64,000 nt of DNA from positions 9,686,708 through 9,750,707 of the forward strand of contig OY829329.1 of NCBI GenBank assembly GCA_963691655.1, written 5' to 3'. The position numbers and the translations under genes are program-made. This stretch comes from Toxonevra muliebris. Lineage: Eukaryota; Arthropoda; Insecta; Diptera; Pallopteridae. The notes beneath the pieces are model-generated. The model worked only from the letters and a program-made list of their open reading frames with translations. It did no database searches and was not told where the DNA came from. Positions 34,761 to 45,070 of this stretch are shown piece after piece; position 1 is the first letter of the stretch; every line of letters starts with the position of its first letter.

Positions 34761-37019
34761 TTTATTTACATATGCATACCCAGAAGTAAAATTTGTCTGC
34801 TTCCGGCATAGATGAAGTCTGCATAATAAGGACAACTAACTGAGAACCTTTAAAGAAGATAACGAAATATACAGATGCAGTTTTGGAAGTGTGAGGGAAC
34901 TTTGAAATTTGGACAAAAATCACCAAAAAAAGAAATCAGATTACAAAAATCACATGTAGCTCTAGCTATTTTCTGGCTAATCATATGCTAACAAATCCGA
35001 AGGCAAAAATGTATGAATTTTTTAGACATTAGTCGATAACTGTAGCTATCTATAATTAATAATATTGTTTTCATTGACAAAGAAAATAAAATCTGAAAAC
35101 AATGCAAAAGACTTACAAAGAATATTGTTACTTTCGCTTCTTTTATTATAATCGAGAATTGTTAAAAATTAATCAAAAAAAAAAAAAAAAAAATAACAAG
35201 TCCATAAAAAGATTATAAATATTTTGTTTATTTTTCTTTAGCTAATTTTTACTGTTTTCTTTAAAAGAAACTCAAATATATCAGCAATCAATCTATGTAT
35301 CTACCTACTTGTTGTTGACCATATATGATATGTTTGATATAGAAAAATTTACATAAACAAGAAAGTGAAAGCTATGTCAAAAAAAAAAAACTAAGTTCTG
35401 TTTCTTTTTTTCTTTCTTTCTTGAAAGCGAGTTCAACGTTGTATTCAAATATCTATAATTTTCACATCATTAAAACTCCAAAAATTATTCTAGAGATTGA
35501 ATTTTTAAAAAACTTTCACTCTTACATTATTTTAGTGTGATTTATGATGATTCTAAACAAAAGAAAATTACTACGCTATAAAAACAAATATTTATTTACT
35601 TTCCAAAAAAAAAAAAAAAAAATATTAAATGAAATGATGTGAAATGCAATTAAAAAATTTAAGAATATTTTAGAGATTTTAATTTTTAAAGAATTCATAT
35701 GTAGAAAAGGTTAAAAATCAATAATAAACCACAATTTTCTTCTTCTTTGTTTCTTTTAATAATTTTACTTCATTTGTCATGTAGTCACAAAAATTCAATT
35801 TGAAATCTTTTTGAAAGTGTTTTTTTTTTTTTTGCGAAAGGTTGGAGCATAAAACAAAAAAGAGGATAGTCTCACCAAAGCCTCTTTCAGCTTATTTTTT
35901 TATTTTCGCGAAACCAAAAACATTTATCAAAAAAAAAAAAAAAAAAGAAAAAAACGTAAAAAATTGCAACGTGCTTTTATGTGGCATGGCAGTTTGTTCC
36001 CAGCCTGCACCACAAATTTGTATACTTTTAGTTTTTCCCCACCTCCAGTACCATTTCATTTTCCATGTTCCACATCTTCAGGCGTGCAAAAATCCTTTAA
36101 GCCTTTTACTTTTTTTCGAAATTTTTCTTCTTTTTTTTTTTTTAGTTTAGCTTGGCGCCATCGGCTGACGACAACTAAACATACATACATACATACTCAT
36201 ACCAACATAAAATGAGTGAGAAAAGTGTTTCCTTCAATGTGTTTTAAGAACTTAAGCGCATAGTGTTTGGAATACGCGTCAAGAAGCTTTTAGATATTAT
36301 TTTACCTACAACTATGTACTACTCTACCACCTTTTCCTATAATTTTTATGTTGCACACAGACACACAGATAGTACACATACATCCGACACACAAACTACA
36401 CTTGAAAACTTTAAAATTCTCAGTAAAGATTTTTGATTTAATAGCGCAAAAAATGTATGCATCATTTTTTTTTTTAGCCCCTTTAGTGCAACAACAACAA
36501 CACTGGGGCAGCAGCAACAGCTCTACAGCAACACACACCAACAATTTTAAATGAATGTATAAAGTTGAAATGCACGCGTAAGAAATTTCAAGATTTTTGA
36601 ATTATTTGTTTTTTAAGTTCTTTTAAGTAAGTATTTAATTTCTTTTATTTTTATTTTTTTCTTTATGGCACATTTTTTATATTCTAGTTACATGCGAGGG
36701 TTTTGTGTTCAAACGGCTTGAGGAAATGTGGAACTTTGTAGTTTTTTTTTTTTTTGTACTTTGAGAGTTGAAACGAGTTGAATTGAAGTGTGACATAATT
36801 TCACAACTTTAGCAAATCTGCATTTAATAATTTTTCTTCTCTTTTTAAATTAAAAAAAAAAAACTCTTTGTATGGCATTACATACACTGCAGAAATTAAT
36901 ATTTTTTACACTATATGTTCAATATACTCAATTAAATTCATTCAATAAATTTATATATTTTTTTTATTTAATTAGTTGAATAACGTTGAAGACCGAAAGA
37001 GAGAGAACTTTGAATTCCA
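34761..37019. other. non-coding, no gene recognised
   Basis: A+T-rich. Two GC-richer patches (about 35980-36080 and 36475-36540, the latter with GCAACAACAACAACACTGGG and GCAGCAGCAACAGCTC) could be leader or enhancer sequence. Overlapping frames at 35842-36215 run through A and T runs and compete. Confidence 0.45.
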
Positions 37020-37890
37020 ATGCATCTCATCTGTGCTTAGTTCCCCTTCCACATTACCGTTTGCCACAAAAAAAAGTGAGAGAAATTGTCGTTGAGTAGC
37101 CATAATTTATTAATTGTATATTGAGTGCAATTGTACTTAAGTGAGGGAGTATTAGTTTAAAAAAAAGAGTTCAAGAGAGATGAGAGAAATCGTTGTTGCA
37201 TACTCGCTAATGCAAACGAGTAGCCAAAGCAGCTAACTTATTTATTACTACAAAGCTACAACTGTACTTAAATGAGAGAGTATTAGTTGAAAAGAAAGAG
37301 TTCAAGAGAGATGAGAGAAATTGTTGTTGCGTACTCGCTAATGCAAAAGAGTAGCACAAAGCACCAAATTTGTTTATTACTACAAAGCTACAACTGTACT
37401 TAAATGAGAGAGTATTAGTTAAAAAGGAAGAGTTCAAGAAAGATGAGAGAAATCGTTGTCGCGTACTCGCTAATACAAACGAGTAGCACAAAGCAAATTT
37501 GTTTATTACTACAAGGCTACAACTGTACTTAAATGAGAGAGTATTAGTTGCAAAGGAAAATATCAAGGGAGATATCATTATTACGTACTCACAAACGCAG
37601 CCGGGTAGCAAGTTTTTTTCTTTCATGCTATTCTCCCGATTCTGTTTTTGCACGGAGAGGAGACGACAGCGTGGTAGCATATTTTGTCGCGTAAGAAATA
37701 TTAATTTAAAAAAAGGGAGAGAGCTTAAAGCACGTAATTTATTTATTACAAAGCGTGATTGATTTAAATAAGAGAGTATGGGTGGAAAAGTAAAAGATCA
37801 AGAGAACAAAAAAGCCAAAGAGCAAATTTGTTTTCTTTAATGCTGTTATCCCGATTGTGTTTTTGCACGAAGGAGGGGAGTCATAAACGG
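37020..37890 (-). mobile_element. unclassified element with about five internal ~130-bp repeats, inverted
   Basis: The minus orientation of the element at 22745..23430. Reverse complements of the same ends are visible: CATCTGTGCTTAGTTCCCCT and TTCCACATTACCGTTTG at the low end, and CGATTGTGTTTTTGCACGAA with GGAGGGGAGTC at the high end. Units begin near 37147, 37276, 37408, 37537 and 37771. The central units are 129-132 bp long, a multiple of three, so the minus strand stays open from 37680 to 37207 with a repeated ~43-residue peptide. That frame crosses a transposon repeat and has no other support as a gene. Confidence 0.75.
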
Positions 37891-37942
37891 AACCGTTTAA
37901 CATCTAACGGGTATTTTGTCGCATTAGAATTATTCATTTTAA

Positions 37943-38230
37943 CCCTAGAAAGGTAATCATATTTTTTGCATACGTTGTAGGTAGTAATCTTCGTCGAATC
38001 GATTAAGTCATATTTAAGTCCAAATTCTGGAAAGAGTTTATAGCGTATACACTATAACCTACTTTCCTAATCATGTTTAAACTTTTTTTAACCAAATAAT
38101 ATGCACCGTATATATTTTTAAAAATGATTTGTTTATTTTTAAGCAATTTGCTTCGATGTAGAGCAAAGAGAAATTTGAAAAAAATTTGTATAAGGTGTTC
38201 GTGGAATCGACGAAGATTATCTTTCCAGGA
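37943..38230. mobile_element. piggyBac-like MITE, 288 bp, TTAA target
   Basis: TTAA at 37939 is followed by CCCTAGAAAGGTAATC. The opposite end, read inwards, is TTAA followed by TCCTGGAAAGATAATC. The first 13 bases closely match the known piggyBac terminal repeat CCCTAGAAAGATA. A subterminal TAATCTTCGTCGA occurs about 45 bp inside the left end, and the same 13 bases lie directly inside the right end in inverted orientation. This asymmetric layout recalls piggyBac ends. The interior is non-coding. Confidence 0.75.
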
Positions 38231-38234
38231 TTAA

Positions 38235-38588
38235 AAATAATATTTTCCAACTTTCATCACCCAGAAATAAAAAATTTCATTTTTAAACTCGTTTACCCCA
38301 AAACGGAGAGGGTTAAGTTCATTCTATTACTTGAGGAACCCCTTCTTAGTTTTTTATTTGGAATAATTTTCGAGAAAAATGTTCATTTATGTTTTGAACC
38401 ATTTATTCTGTAGGGTCATGCTTAAAAAAAGCTCATTAAAAATACCCTAAAAGAGAGGAAAGGGGGTTAGTGGGGTCGTTAATGGAAAAGTAAAAATTTT
38501 ACAATTTTTTTTTTTTAATTTCACACGCAGAACTAAAAAGAAAAATCGACCAACCTAGTCAACTGTGTTGAAACAAAAAAAAAAAACC
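38235..38588. other. non-coding, no gene recognised
   Basis: Contains GAGAGGGTTAAG near 38307, which looks like another piggyBac-type end, but no partner is visible. The open plus frame at 38186..38413 starts inside the MITE and is not credible. Confidence 0.45.
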
Positions 38589-38640
38589 GTTAAACGATTC
38601 AGTACTGTTAAACGATTCTGAATGTCAAATGAAAAAAATT
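38588..38640 (+). repeat. relic of the 60-bp repeat
   Basis: CGTTAAACGATTCAGTACTG, TTAAACGATTCTGAATGTCA and AATGAAAAAAATTG reproduce just under one unit of the array at 28383..28890. The following TTATTGTTGTTGTTTTG and ACCTACGTTAACGTCAAC match the sequence downstream of that array. Confidence 0.75.
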
Positions 38641-38688
38641 GCGATCCTGTTATTGTTGTTGTTTTGTGCACACTCCACTTCTTGCATA

Positions 38689-38808
38689 TTTTTACCTACG
38701 TTAACGTCAACAGACTTACATGAATCTTATATTGTTTTATGATTCACTATTTCACCTTTCAACGATATAAGTTTCATGCGAATATGTTGACGTTAATATA
38801 GGCAAAAA
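38689..38808. mobile_element. 120-bp foldback element
   Basis: Left arm TTTTTACCTACGTTAACGTC then AACAG..CATGAATCTTATAT. The right arm, read inwards, is TTTTTGCCTATATTAACGTC then AACATATTCGCATGAAACTT. The arms are about 47 bp with most positions matching, and the central loop is short. A partial left arm also occurs near 30338 without its partner. Confidence 0.65.
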
Positions 38809-39432
38809 TGGAGTTTATGGAGTCTATTTTTCAGAACAAAACAAATGATCATTTTCTTCATAATATAAAAAATTAAAGTAAACTCTTGAATTTTTAAATA
38901 TATCAAGAAACATCTGTTATAAGTTTGTGCATAAGATTTGATTGAATGAAAAATGTCAATTTCATTAGAAAATTATATAAGAAAGAGATATTCATTGTAC
39001 TATATTTAATTTCCTACAATTTTCTTATTTTTATAGATTCTCATTCTATGGTATGTAAATTTTTCTCTTAGTGTACCAAAATTATTCCCATAAGCAATTT
39101 TAAAAATATTTTAAATTTATTGATCTTGACTTACCATATAAATTTTTAAAAGATGTATGTAGAAGATATCCAGATTTTTAAGAAGATGTTTAAAAAATCC
39201 CAAAAATCAGCAAAATAAATAAAAAAAAAATTTGCAGTATTGTCACCAAAAGTTCAATATTTTACAAAAAAAATTCAGCAAATTTCATATTAAATACGCA
39301 AGAAACAAAACTACACAAATTACAGCTGATGTTGTGGTTGTTTTTATTGTTTTTATTATTGCTGTGTAAAACAAAATCGGGGAACTATTAAAAAAAAACT
39401 CCTGCGATTAAAAGTACACACCACGGTAAAGG
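38809..39432. other. non-coding, no gene recognised
   Basis: A+T-rich filler ending in front of a TATA-box candidate. No exon-like segment. Confidence 0.5.
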
Positions 39433-39440
39433 TATAAAAG
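39433..39440 (+). promoter_or_regulatory. candidate TATA box (TATAAAAG)
   Basis: Perfect match to the TATAAAAG consensus. It is followed by sequence of leader-like character (CAAACAACAGAGAATTGAGT near 39544 and GTGAACCAACAGCAACAGTA near 39940), so transcription starting near 39463 is plausible. In A+T-rich DNA such a match also arises by chance. Confidence 0.3.
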
Positions 39441-39462
39441 AAAAAAACATAAAAATATATTT

Positions 39463-40475
39463 ATACCCTACTCAAATACACAAAGTGATTACAAAAAGCA
39501 AAGCGTAAATGAAAATCAATTATAGCCAAGTTTAAAGTAACTGCAAACAACAGAGAATTGAGTGCAGAAAGAACGTTTAAATTGTGGCAAACCGACCGAA
39601 CAACACCACGCACGCACGCACATAAAGGAACGCAACGCAATGCAACGCACCAATTGCAATTGCAAAAGAAAAAAAAAACTCAATTCGAATTTATCACACA
39701 AATACAAAAAATTAACGATTTTTGCATTACTTTTTTTTTAAAGAAATATTCCTTCAAAGTATTTTTTTTTTTACATATAAAAATATTATTTATACTTTAT
39801 AACATTTATAACACAAAATCACAAAGGAAAGAAAAGAAAAATTCGAAAATGTTCCGCTAAATGGAAATCAATGTTGTTCACACGTTTATAGTTGGAAGAG
39901 AACTGAGCGCATGCGTACCAGCAACTAATAAAAATCACTGTGAACCAACAGCAACAGTAAAAACGATGATGGTGTTGGAGATGGTTTTTACAAAAACAAA
40001 AACAAAAAAACCAAGAGAGAGAAAAATGTAAACCAAGATCAAGTTGAAGGTTTGCGTTTTTCTTAGTAGCCAAACGAAGAAGTAGAAAATAAAAGAAAAA
40101 GAAGAAAAACGCTAAAAAGAAGAGATTTTTTTATGCGTGATAGCACAAGCTCACATATATAAAGTTTAAACCCGATGAAGAATAAGAAGAAGAGACAAGT
40201 GAAACCAAATCACTGTTTATATGACGTGAGAGAAACTAAGAGAGCGCATTAGAATGCATTGAACTCGGCTTGTGTGTGTAAGAGCGTGATTACGGTTAAA
40301 GAGAGTAGTAAATGTAGGAAGATACATATACATACATACATATATACATATGTATCTCATTTTTACAGGTGTTGTTGGTATAAAGAGAAACATATTTCTA
40401 TATATGGTGTGTTGTTGAGTTAAATGTTGCCACCTGTTTTGGAATTTTGTGTAGTTCAAATGCAAGCAGAAATAT
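39463..40475 (+). other. candidate untranslated first exon
   Basis: Begins about 30 bp after TATAAAAG and ends at a GTAAGT donor at 40476 (AATATGTAAGTTG). The sequence is A/C-rich in the way fly 5' leaders are, with CACGCACGCACG near 39607 and ACCAACAGCAACAG near 39943, and it has many upstream ATGs but no long frame. Its start is an inference from the TATA spacing. If real, the 9-bp repeat at 40496 lies immediately inside the following intron. Confidence 0.25.
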
Positions 40476-40495
40476 GTAAGTTGAACAAATTGGAT

Positions 40496-41223
40496 AAAAA
40501 ATAAATAAAATAAATAAAATAAATGAAATAAATGAAATAAATAAAATAAATAAAATAAATAAAATAAATAAAATAAATAAAATAAATAAAATAAATAAAA
40601 TAAATAAAATAAATAAAATAAATAAAATAAATAAAATAAATAAAATAAATAAAATAAATAAAATAAATAAAATAAATAAAATAAATAAAATAAATAAAAT
40701 AAATAAAATAAATAAAATAAATAAAATAAATAAAATAAATAAAATAAATAAAATAAATAAAATAAATAAAATAAATAAAATAAATAAAATAAATAAAATA
40801 AATAAAATAAATAAAATAAATAAAATAAATAAAATAAATAAAATAAATAAAATAAATAAAATAAATAAAATAAATAAAATAAATAAAATAAATAAAATAA
40901 ATAAAATAAATAAAATAAATAAAATAAATAAAATAAATAAAATAAATAAAATAAATAAAATAAATAAAATAAATAAAATAAATAAAATAAATAAAATAAA
41001 TAAAATAAATAAAATAAATAAAATAAATAAAATAAATAAAATAAATAAAATAAATAAAATAAATAAAATAAATAAAATAAATAAAATAAATAAAATAAAT
41101 AAAATAAATAAAATAAATAAAATAAATAAAATAAATAAAATAAATAAAATAAATAAAATAAATAAAATAAATAAAATAAATAAAATAAATAAAATAAATA
41201 AAATAAATAAAATAAATAAAATA
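40496..41223. repeat. 9-bp tandem repeat (AAAATAAAT), about 81 units
   Basis: Uninterrupted tandem copies of AAAATAAAT over about 728 bp. The only substitutions I see are two units near the low end where an A is G (AAATGAAAT). No indel disturbs the 9-bp phase. Because nine is a multiple of three, the minus strand stays open over 1.1 kb (40217..41335) with a Phe-Tyr-Leu repeat. That frame is a product of the repeat and is not annotated as a gene. Such uniform arrays are often collapsed in assemblies, so the true length may differ. Confidence 0.95.
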
Positions 41224-41550
41224 ATATAGAAATTGAAAGTATGAATAAAGTTCTAAAGGGGTTAGGGGTGTGTATTATTTCAAAACAAAGAATAGTTTCA
41301 AAGTTCTTGTAGTTCGCCCCTCTTGTCAAAACCATAGAAGTTTGTTTTTATCCCTTTAAAAAGTATTTTAATTCAAGAGCTACGGTCATATTACCTGAGA
41401 TTTTTATCCCCAAGCCATTCAAATGCTAGCACCCTACCCCCACTCCCCTCTCCCATTCCTCACATTCTTCCTTTAATCCAGTAATGGAAATCGCTATAGA
41501 TAAAGTTCTACTAAATCGATTTTGATTTCTTAGATTTAATTTTGAAAATC
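41224..41550. other. non-coding, no gene recognised
   Basis: Contains CACCCTACCCCCACTCCCCT near 41431. It leads into the LINE remnant, and part may be LINE-derived, but the frame is broken before 41551. Confidence 0.45.
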
Positions 41551-41703
41551 AGTCGAAGAAGAGGGAGACCACCGAATACTTGGGAACAACTTTTAGAAAC
41601 CGAAAATTGTTTTGTGAATTTAAGATGGAATGAAGTCAAAAGACTGGCACAAGATAGATCCGAATGCAGACAAAATAAGAGGCTGGGAAGAAAAGTGATA
41701 TAA
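41551..41703 (+). pseudogene. LINE reverse-transcriptase ORF, C-terminal remnant
   Basis: A frame of 50 codons ending in TAA reads RRRGRPPNTWEQL near its start, RWNEVKRLAQDRSECR in the middle and GRKVI at the end. The pattern GRP..TW....E followed by W.EVKRLAQDR..WR is the familiar extreme C-terminus of non-LTR retrotransposon ORF2 proteins. The usual WR tryptophan is Cys here. Upstream sequence has no continuing reverse-transcriptase frame, so this is a 5'-truncated dead copy. I do not assign a clade. Confidence 0.75.
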
Positions 41704-41980
41704 CTTTTACGTTCAGAAAAATGTGGAATAATTTTACAAAAGCGAAACGAAATATGTTCAGAGCAAAAGTGAAACGAAATATGTTCAGCGCAAAAGTGAA
41801 ACGAAATATGTTCAAAGCAAAAGCGGAATAAATTTCTATACTATTTTACTTTTAAGTCGTTTAATTTTCACTCTAAGCCGTATTACTTGTGCCGTTCTTG
41901 CACTGAGATACTAAATAATTTCACTTTTGCTCTTAAATAAATTTCAGCCCATTTTTCCTCTCAGCCTATCAAATATCGAT
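41704..41980 (+). mobile_element. LINE 3' untranslated region with ~27-bp repeats
   Basis: Directly follows the LINE stop codon. It carries three copies of a ~27-bp unit, GAAACGAAATATGTTC plus (A)GCAAAAGTG, near 41746, 41772 and 41798. Then come CACTCTAAGCCGTATTACTT and CCTCTCAGCCTATC. The segment aligns with 1256..1600 on the other strand, which supports its being the 3' end of one family. Confidence 0.7.
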
Positions 41981-42900
41981 TTGTAGTCTTTGGAAATGTT
42001 GAAGTTTGAAATGAGGAGGAACAGTTGCCAATGAAAACTGTGCGGAAACTGTTAAGGTGCGTATAAAATTTTCTGCTGAAAACAAAATCAGGACTACACC
42101 GATATATGAATACATATAAAGATGAGGGTAGCTTATGATTTTATAAAATTAAACTTTCCACTGTCAAATGCATGTTTTAAATATTTATCTTTAGAAAAAA
42201 AAAAATTCCAAAGGAAAAACTCTTTTTATCATCAAAAAATATAAAAATCCCTTATCAAAATCAATTCACTTTTGACATCAATATCTTTTTCATCTACTTT
42301 TTTTCTTCACAAGCACATACATACTCATGCAAATACACCAACATATGTATAGATAGATACCCGTATATTTTTATCTTATCTCATACGTTTTTGTAAACAT
42401 GTCAACTGTCAACATCCTTCGTGTTGCATACAAAATACACAATACAAGTATACAAAAAACACACAAATACTCAAACACACACACACACACATATAAAGGT
42501 ACATACTACACACATAAACGCTATACACCACAACCAATTTTATGTTGTGTGGCAACATTACCGACAATAACAATGGTGAAAAAAGAAGAAGAACAACAAC
42601 AATAACGAAATGCCGCCGTCTTTACTTCCTCTGAGCGCATTATGTGTACCTTTCCAACGTCATGTCACTTACTTCCTTATAAATACACAACAACAACAGC
42701 AACAACAATAAAGCACATGAAAATTGAATTGAAACACGATTTAAAGGAGTGCGAGAGAGATAGAGCTATATATTTGTTTTTTTTTGTATGTATGTATGTG
42801 AATAAAAAAAAAAAAGAAATAATTTAATGATAAGCAAATAATGTAGCTGCTTGCTATGAATGCATGCATACCTCAATTTACTCATAAAATAAGTTAAATG
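41981..42900. other. non-coding, CA and CAACAA repeats
   Basis: A (CA)n tract near 42474 and GAAGAAGAACAACAACAATAAC near 42585. The Thr/His-rich plus frame at 42399..42605 is compositional. Confidence 0.5.
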
Positions 42901-42967
42901 CTTTTTTCGGTCGACAGTGACTTGCTCACATACTCTATATTCTCTAGAGATTTTTGCCCTTTTCTCA

Positions 42968-43096
42968 GACGTGGTCGTATATGTAAGTCTAATCGGCTGC
43001 CCTGGGCGAAATAATGGAATAAAGCCTTTTTATTCGAATTTTCAGCAAATTGGACCAAATAGCCTACGAAGCACCAAGCTTCTACATACTAAAAGT
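42968..43096 (+). other. possible coding exon between splice-like sites (weak)
   Basis: A pyrimidine-rich TTTTTGCCCTTTTCTCAG ends at 42967 and a GTAAGTTT donor begins at about 43096. The sequence between is open in one frame of about 42 codons (start VVVYVSLIGCPGRNNG, end LRSTKLLHTK). Two other internal splice-like motifs (GTAAGT after VVVYV, and ATTTTCAG) weaken the case. I do not recognise the peptide. Confidence 0.2.
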
Positions 43097-43554
43097 AAGT
43101 TTAATTTTTTAAATTAATATTTCTTATTCGACAAAATATGGGGATCGTCAAAAAATCTCTTCCGTTACCCTTGGTAAGCTTCACTAGAGACTATTTTGCT
43201 CATATTTGTTCGGCATTTACAGCATTGCCTATGTTTTGCTTTTCACCATACCCCGATACACCATAAAGGTATTGGACTCATATCGTTACCCTTGTGCTGA
43301 AAATTAGTCTCTACACTTCTCTCGTAATTTTTTTTTATTTTTTGCATATAAAAACAACAACAATACAATCTCCTTGTAAGTTTTCCCCATAGTGCAACAT
43401 GGCCCTTAGTTTACCTTAGGGGGACAACTCACAAGGGACATTGCATTATTGTTGTTTTTACAAGCAAAAAAAAAAAAACAAAAACAAAAAAATGACAAGA
43501 GCGGGAGACTAGAGAGATTCATTTTTAATCAATGTAAACTAGGCCTTACATGAT
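43097..43554. other. non-coding, no gene recognised
   Basis: Contains CGTTACCCTTGGTAAGCTTC and a second CATATCGTTACCCTTGTGC about 120 bp later, and AACAACAATACAATCTCC. No exon or RNA gene seen. Confidence 0.45.
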
Positions 43555-44090
43555 AAACGACCCCGCTTTCGTCTCCCCTCCTTCGTAGAAAAACCCAATC
43601 GAGAGAACAACATCGAAAAAAACAAACTTGCTTTTTTATTTTCTTATTCTATTGATCTCTTCCTTTTCAACTAATACTCTCTCATTGAAGTACAGTTGTA
43701 GTTTTGTAGTAATAAATAAATTATGTGCTTTGGCTACTCGTTTGCATTAGCGAGTACGCAACAACGATTTCTCTCATCTCTCTTTCTTTTCAACTAACAC
43801 TCTCTCATTTAAGTGCGATTGTAGTTTTGTAGTAATAAATAAATTATGTGCTTTTGGCTACTCAACTACGTAAACGAGTAGCCAACAACGATTTCTCTCA
43901 CCTGTCTTGATCTCTCTCTCTCTCTCTTCTCAAATAATACACCCTCACTTAAGTACAATTGCACTCAGTATGTAATAAATTATGGCTACTCGGCTGCGTT
44001 TAAGAGTACTCAACGACAATTTCTCTCACCTCTTTTTTTTTGGTTTTTTTGTTAAACGGTATTATGGAAGGAGAACAAAGAACAGATGGT
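43555..44090 (+). mobile_element. unclassified element with three internal ~130-bp repeats
   Basis: Ends match those at 22745 and 23430: GACCCCGCTTTCGTCTCCCC and CCCAATCGAGAGAACAAC at the left, AACGGTATTATGGAAGGAGA and ACAAAGAACAGATGG at the right. Units start near 43671, 43792 and 43931. Unit number (3) differs from the other copies (4 and about 5). Confidence 0.7.
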
Positions 44091-44231
44091 ATGTACTACG
44101 TATTGCATTTTGGTATTTTGCACATATCAATATGTAATATTAGTAAAACATAAAAGTGTATAAAAATATTACTCGATTAATGATTAAATAATGAAAATTT
44201 ATATCTGAAAATAACATATGGCTGACAATCG

Positions 44232-44299
44232 TGTCACGAGTGACAAAACTATGAATTAAAATAACCATCCCTGAGGATGGTCTTAAAAAGACCGAAACG
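44232..44299 (+). other. three adjacent small inverted repeats
   Basis: TGTCAC-GA-GTGACA (44232..44245), CCATCC-CTGA-GGATGG (44265..44280) and GGTCTT-AAA-AAGACC (44279..44293) are each perfect six-base stems. The last two share two bases. They are followed by GAAACGCG. CTGAGGA plus stem plus GAAA resembles the core of a hammerhead ribozyme (CUGAUGA..GAAA) with one change. Such motifs occur in Penelope-like retroelements. Stems I and III are not evident, so this is only a resemblance. Confidence 0.3.
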
Positions 44300-45070
44300 C
44301 GTAGGAGAAAATGAAAATTGAAGTTCTTCTTTAATTGTTTAAAAAAAAATCAACGACCAAAAAGCCCGAATAAATAAAATATACGACATACAATACAAAT
44401 TGGTCTAACTTACATAAAATAAAAAAACGGTATGTCTGCGTTTAAATTTAACATATAACTTGCATAATAATGCCACACACAGATACATTAACACATTGAA
44501 ATTTTTGCAGTTTTCTTCTTTCTATTTTGTGTTGTTGTTGTTTTTCTATTAATACTCTCTGTACTTATCGTTACAAATACGACGTTATTCATGTATATAA
44601 TACATGAAAGGAAAGTTCAGTTATATGCAAGCAAGAAGAGACGTCTGCAAGAGAGCCGACTCTCACTAAAGCATATGAGATAAAACTGCGAGAAGTCAAC
44701 TCTCTTCGTGATTATATGTAGCCGATCGTTCGGTAAACACTAACAACTGCATGCATAACTTCGTTTCTTATTAGTTTCGTATGAGTTCAACGAAAACACG
44801 ATTAACGTTTTTCAATTTACAGCCCTACTAAAGAAATTTTACTTCAACGGCACAACAGCCCGTTGAAGAGCTTTTAGCAAAATTTAAGTTCTCACCTTGT
44901 AAATCCTCTGCGCTTTTCTAATTCGATTTTTATATCTACAACAACTGCATTCTCAAATAAACTCTTAGTATATAACAAATACAATTCCCTAACATTTTGT
45001 GTGTAGAGTACAAAAGGAAAACTGAAAGAAAAGTGAGTATCTGTCTATCTCTTTCTTCTGAGTTGACTTT
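44300..45070. other. non-coding, no gene recognised
   Basis: A+T-rich, with TTCATGTATATAATACATGA near 44589 (a small palindrome) and a degenerate GAGAGCCGACTCTC word near 44651 from the ~200-bp repeat family. GAAAAGTGAGTATCTG near 45028 is donor-like. Confidence 0.45.

Noticed and set aside
37207..37680. 157-residue frame with three ~43-residue repeats
   Set aside because: It follows the internal ~130-bp repeats of a mobile element whose other copies are not open in the same way.
38300..38325. another piggyBac-type end (GAGAGGGTTAA)
   Set aside because: No inverted partner with TTAA was found at a sensible distance, apart from the pair already assigned to 37939..38234.
40217..41335. 372-residue open frame with a Phe-Tyr-Leu repeat on the minus strand
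   Set aside because: It is a reading of the AAAATAAAT tandem array. Nine bases are a multiple of three, so the frame stays open without coding function.
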